Shown here: positions 63,777 through 64,000 of the stretch, one piece after another
Layout of the letters: each line of letters opens with the position of its first letter
Numbering within the stretch: position 1 is the first letter of the stretch
Source: Brevibacterium album DSM 18261
Lineage (GTDB): Bacteria > Actinomycetota > Actinomycetes > Actinomycetales > Brevibacteriaceae
NCBI RefSeq assembly: GCF_000426445.1
Contig: NZ_AUFJ01000014.1
Location: 1 to 64,000, forward strand
DNA length: 64,000 nucleotides
Reading direction: 5' to 3'
The notes under the pieces: model-generated
Told to the model about the DNA's origin: nothing
Databases searched by the model: none
What the model saw: the letters and a program-made list of their open reading frames with translations, nothing else
Made by a program: the position numbers and the translations under genes

Positions 63777-64000
63777 AGCGCTGCCTCCCGTGTCTCGATG
63801 TCCTGTGCTGATGGGCTCTGTGCGGGTGCTGTTCCCCGGCCTGCGGCTCCGGTGTGCGCGGCTCGGACCGGTCGCCCTGCCGCGTTCGCCTCCGCTGCCT
63901 GCGCGCCGGCGACGGGCCGGGCTCCGGTGACGGTGCGGGGCTCCCCTGCGGACGGAATCTCAGCGACGGCGCGGATGCGGGCGGCGACGGTGTCGATCGC
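63773..64000 (-). CDS. 3' end of an upstream gene (partial)
   Basis: An open frame of 75 codons runs from the window edge to a TGA at 63775-63773 that overlaps the BVMO start (GTGA). The segment next to the edge (AIDTVAARIRAVAEIPSAGEP) looks like the C-terminal helix of an enzyme; the rest is Ala/Gly-rich. The overlap says the two genes form an operon. The family is not identifiable from this part. Confidence 0.6.
   Translation of the reverse strand, partial: AIDTVAARIRAVAEIPSAGEPRTVTGARPVAGAQAAEANAAGRPVRAAHTGAAGRGTAPAQSPSAQDIETREAAL

Overview
The window is core chromosome of a high-GC actinobacterium. Evidence is the strongly GC-biased third codon positions, an actinobacterial 5S rRNA, and gene neighbourhoods I know from Mycobacterium tuberculosis and Micrococcales: pncB-clpS-DUF2017-MBL-rph-rdgB, perM-purN-purH with pcrA nearby, tRNA-Gln-glmU-prs-rplY-pth, and mfd-mazG-eno-ftsB-DUF501-ppx. 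Genus cannot be fixed from the sequence; Micrococcales is my inference. I see no prophage, insertion sequence, CRISPR array or replication origin.

Layout. 1-360 is the tail of an rRNA operon (23S-5S spacer, 5S, terminator). 696-10044 carries gdhA, a flavin reductase, DUF3039 plus a DEAD-type helicase, pncB, and the clpS-DUF2017-MBL-rph-rdgB operon. 10268-16961 is a peptide-type ABC importer operon (lipoprotein, two permeases, one fused double ATPase) ending in an amidase. 17061-23509 holds membrane proteins, perM, purN-purH, DUF3017 and a small MT0933-type protein. 23719-30925 has pcrA (minus strand), a small membrane protein, tRNA-Gln(UUG), glmU-prs, rplY and pth. 30968-34930 (minus strand) has a pterin dehydratase/VOC fusion, a rhomboid protease and a DUF222-HNH protein. 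35212-48757 carries mfd-mazG, a tyrosine phosphatase, a MerR regulator divergent from a DUF2306 protein, eno, ftsB, a DUF501-PPX fusion, a subtilase and ndh. 49131-64000 has a VTT-type membrane protein, a short tRNA with anticodon UAA, a FAD oxidoreductase, an MFS transporter, ppk2, a DsbA/FrnE protein, DUF1461, an AEC transporter, hrpA, a Baeyer-Villiger-type monooxygenase, and the 3' end of one more gene.

Themes. (1) About a dozen genes have a TAnnnT-like -10 box exactly 6-7 nt before the start codon, so leaderless transcription is probably common. (2) The ndh promoter carries a near-consensus Rex box, which would couple NADH dehydrogenase expression to NADH/NAD+. (3) Many conserved proteins (PncB, HrpA, MazG, MFS, MerR, BVMO, FAD oxidoreductase, HNH) carry Ala/Gly/Glu-rich in-frame insertions, some made of short tandem repeats. 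(4) A palindromic element recurs after two unrelated genes. The strongest leads are the Rex box, the DUF501-PPX fusion and the class-I-shaped tRNA(UAA). I found no clearly undescribed multi-gene system.
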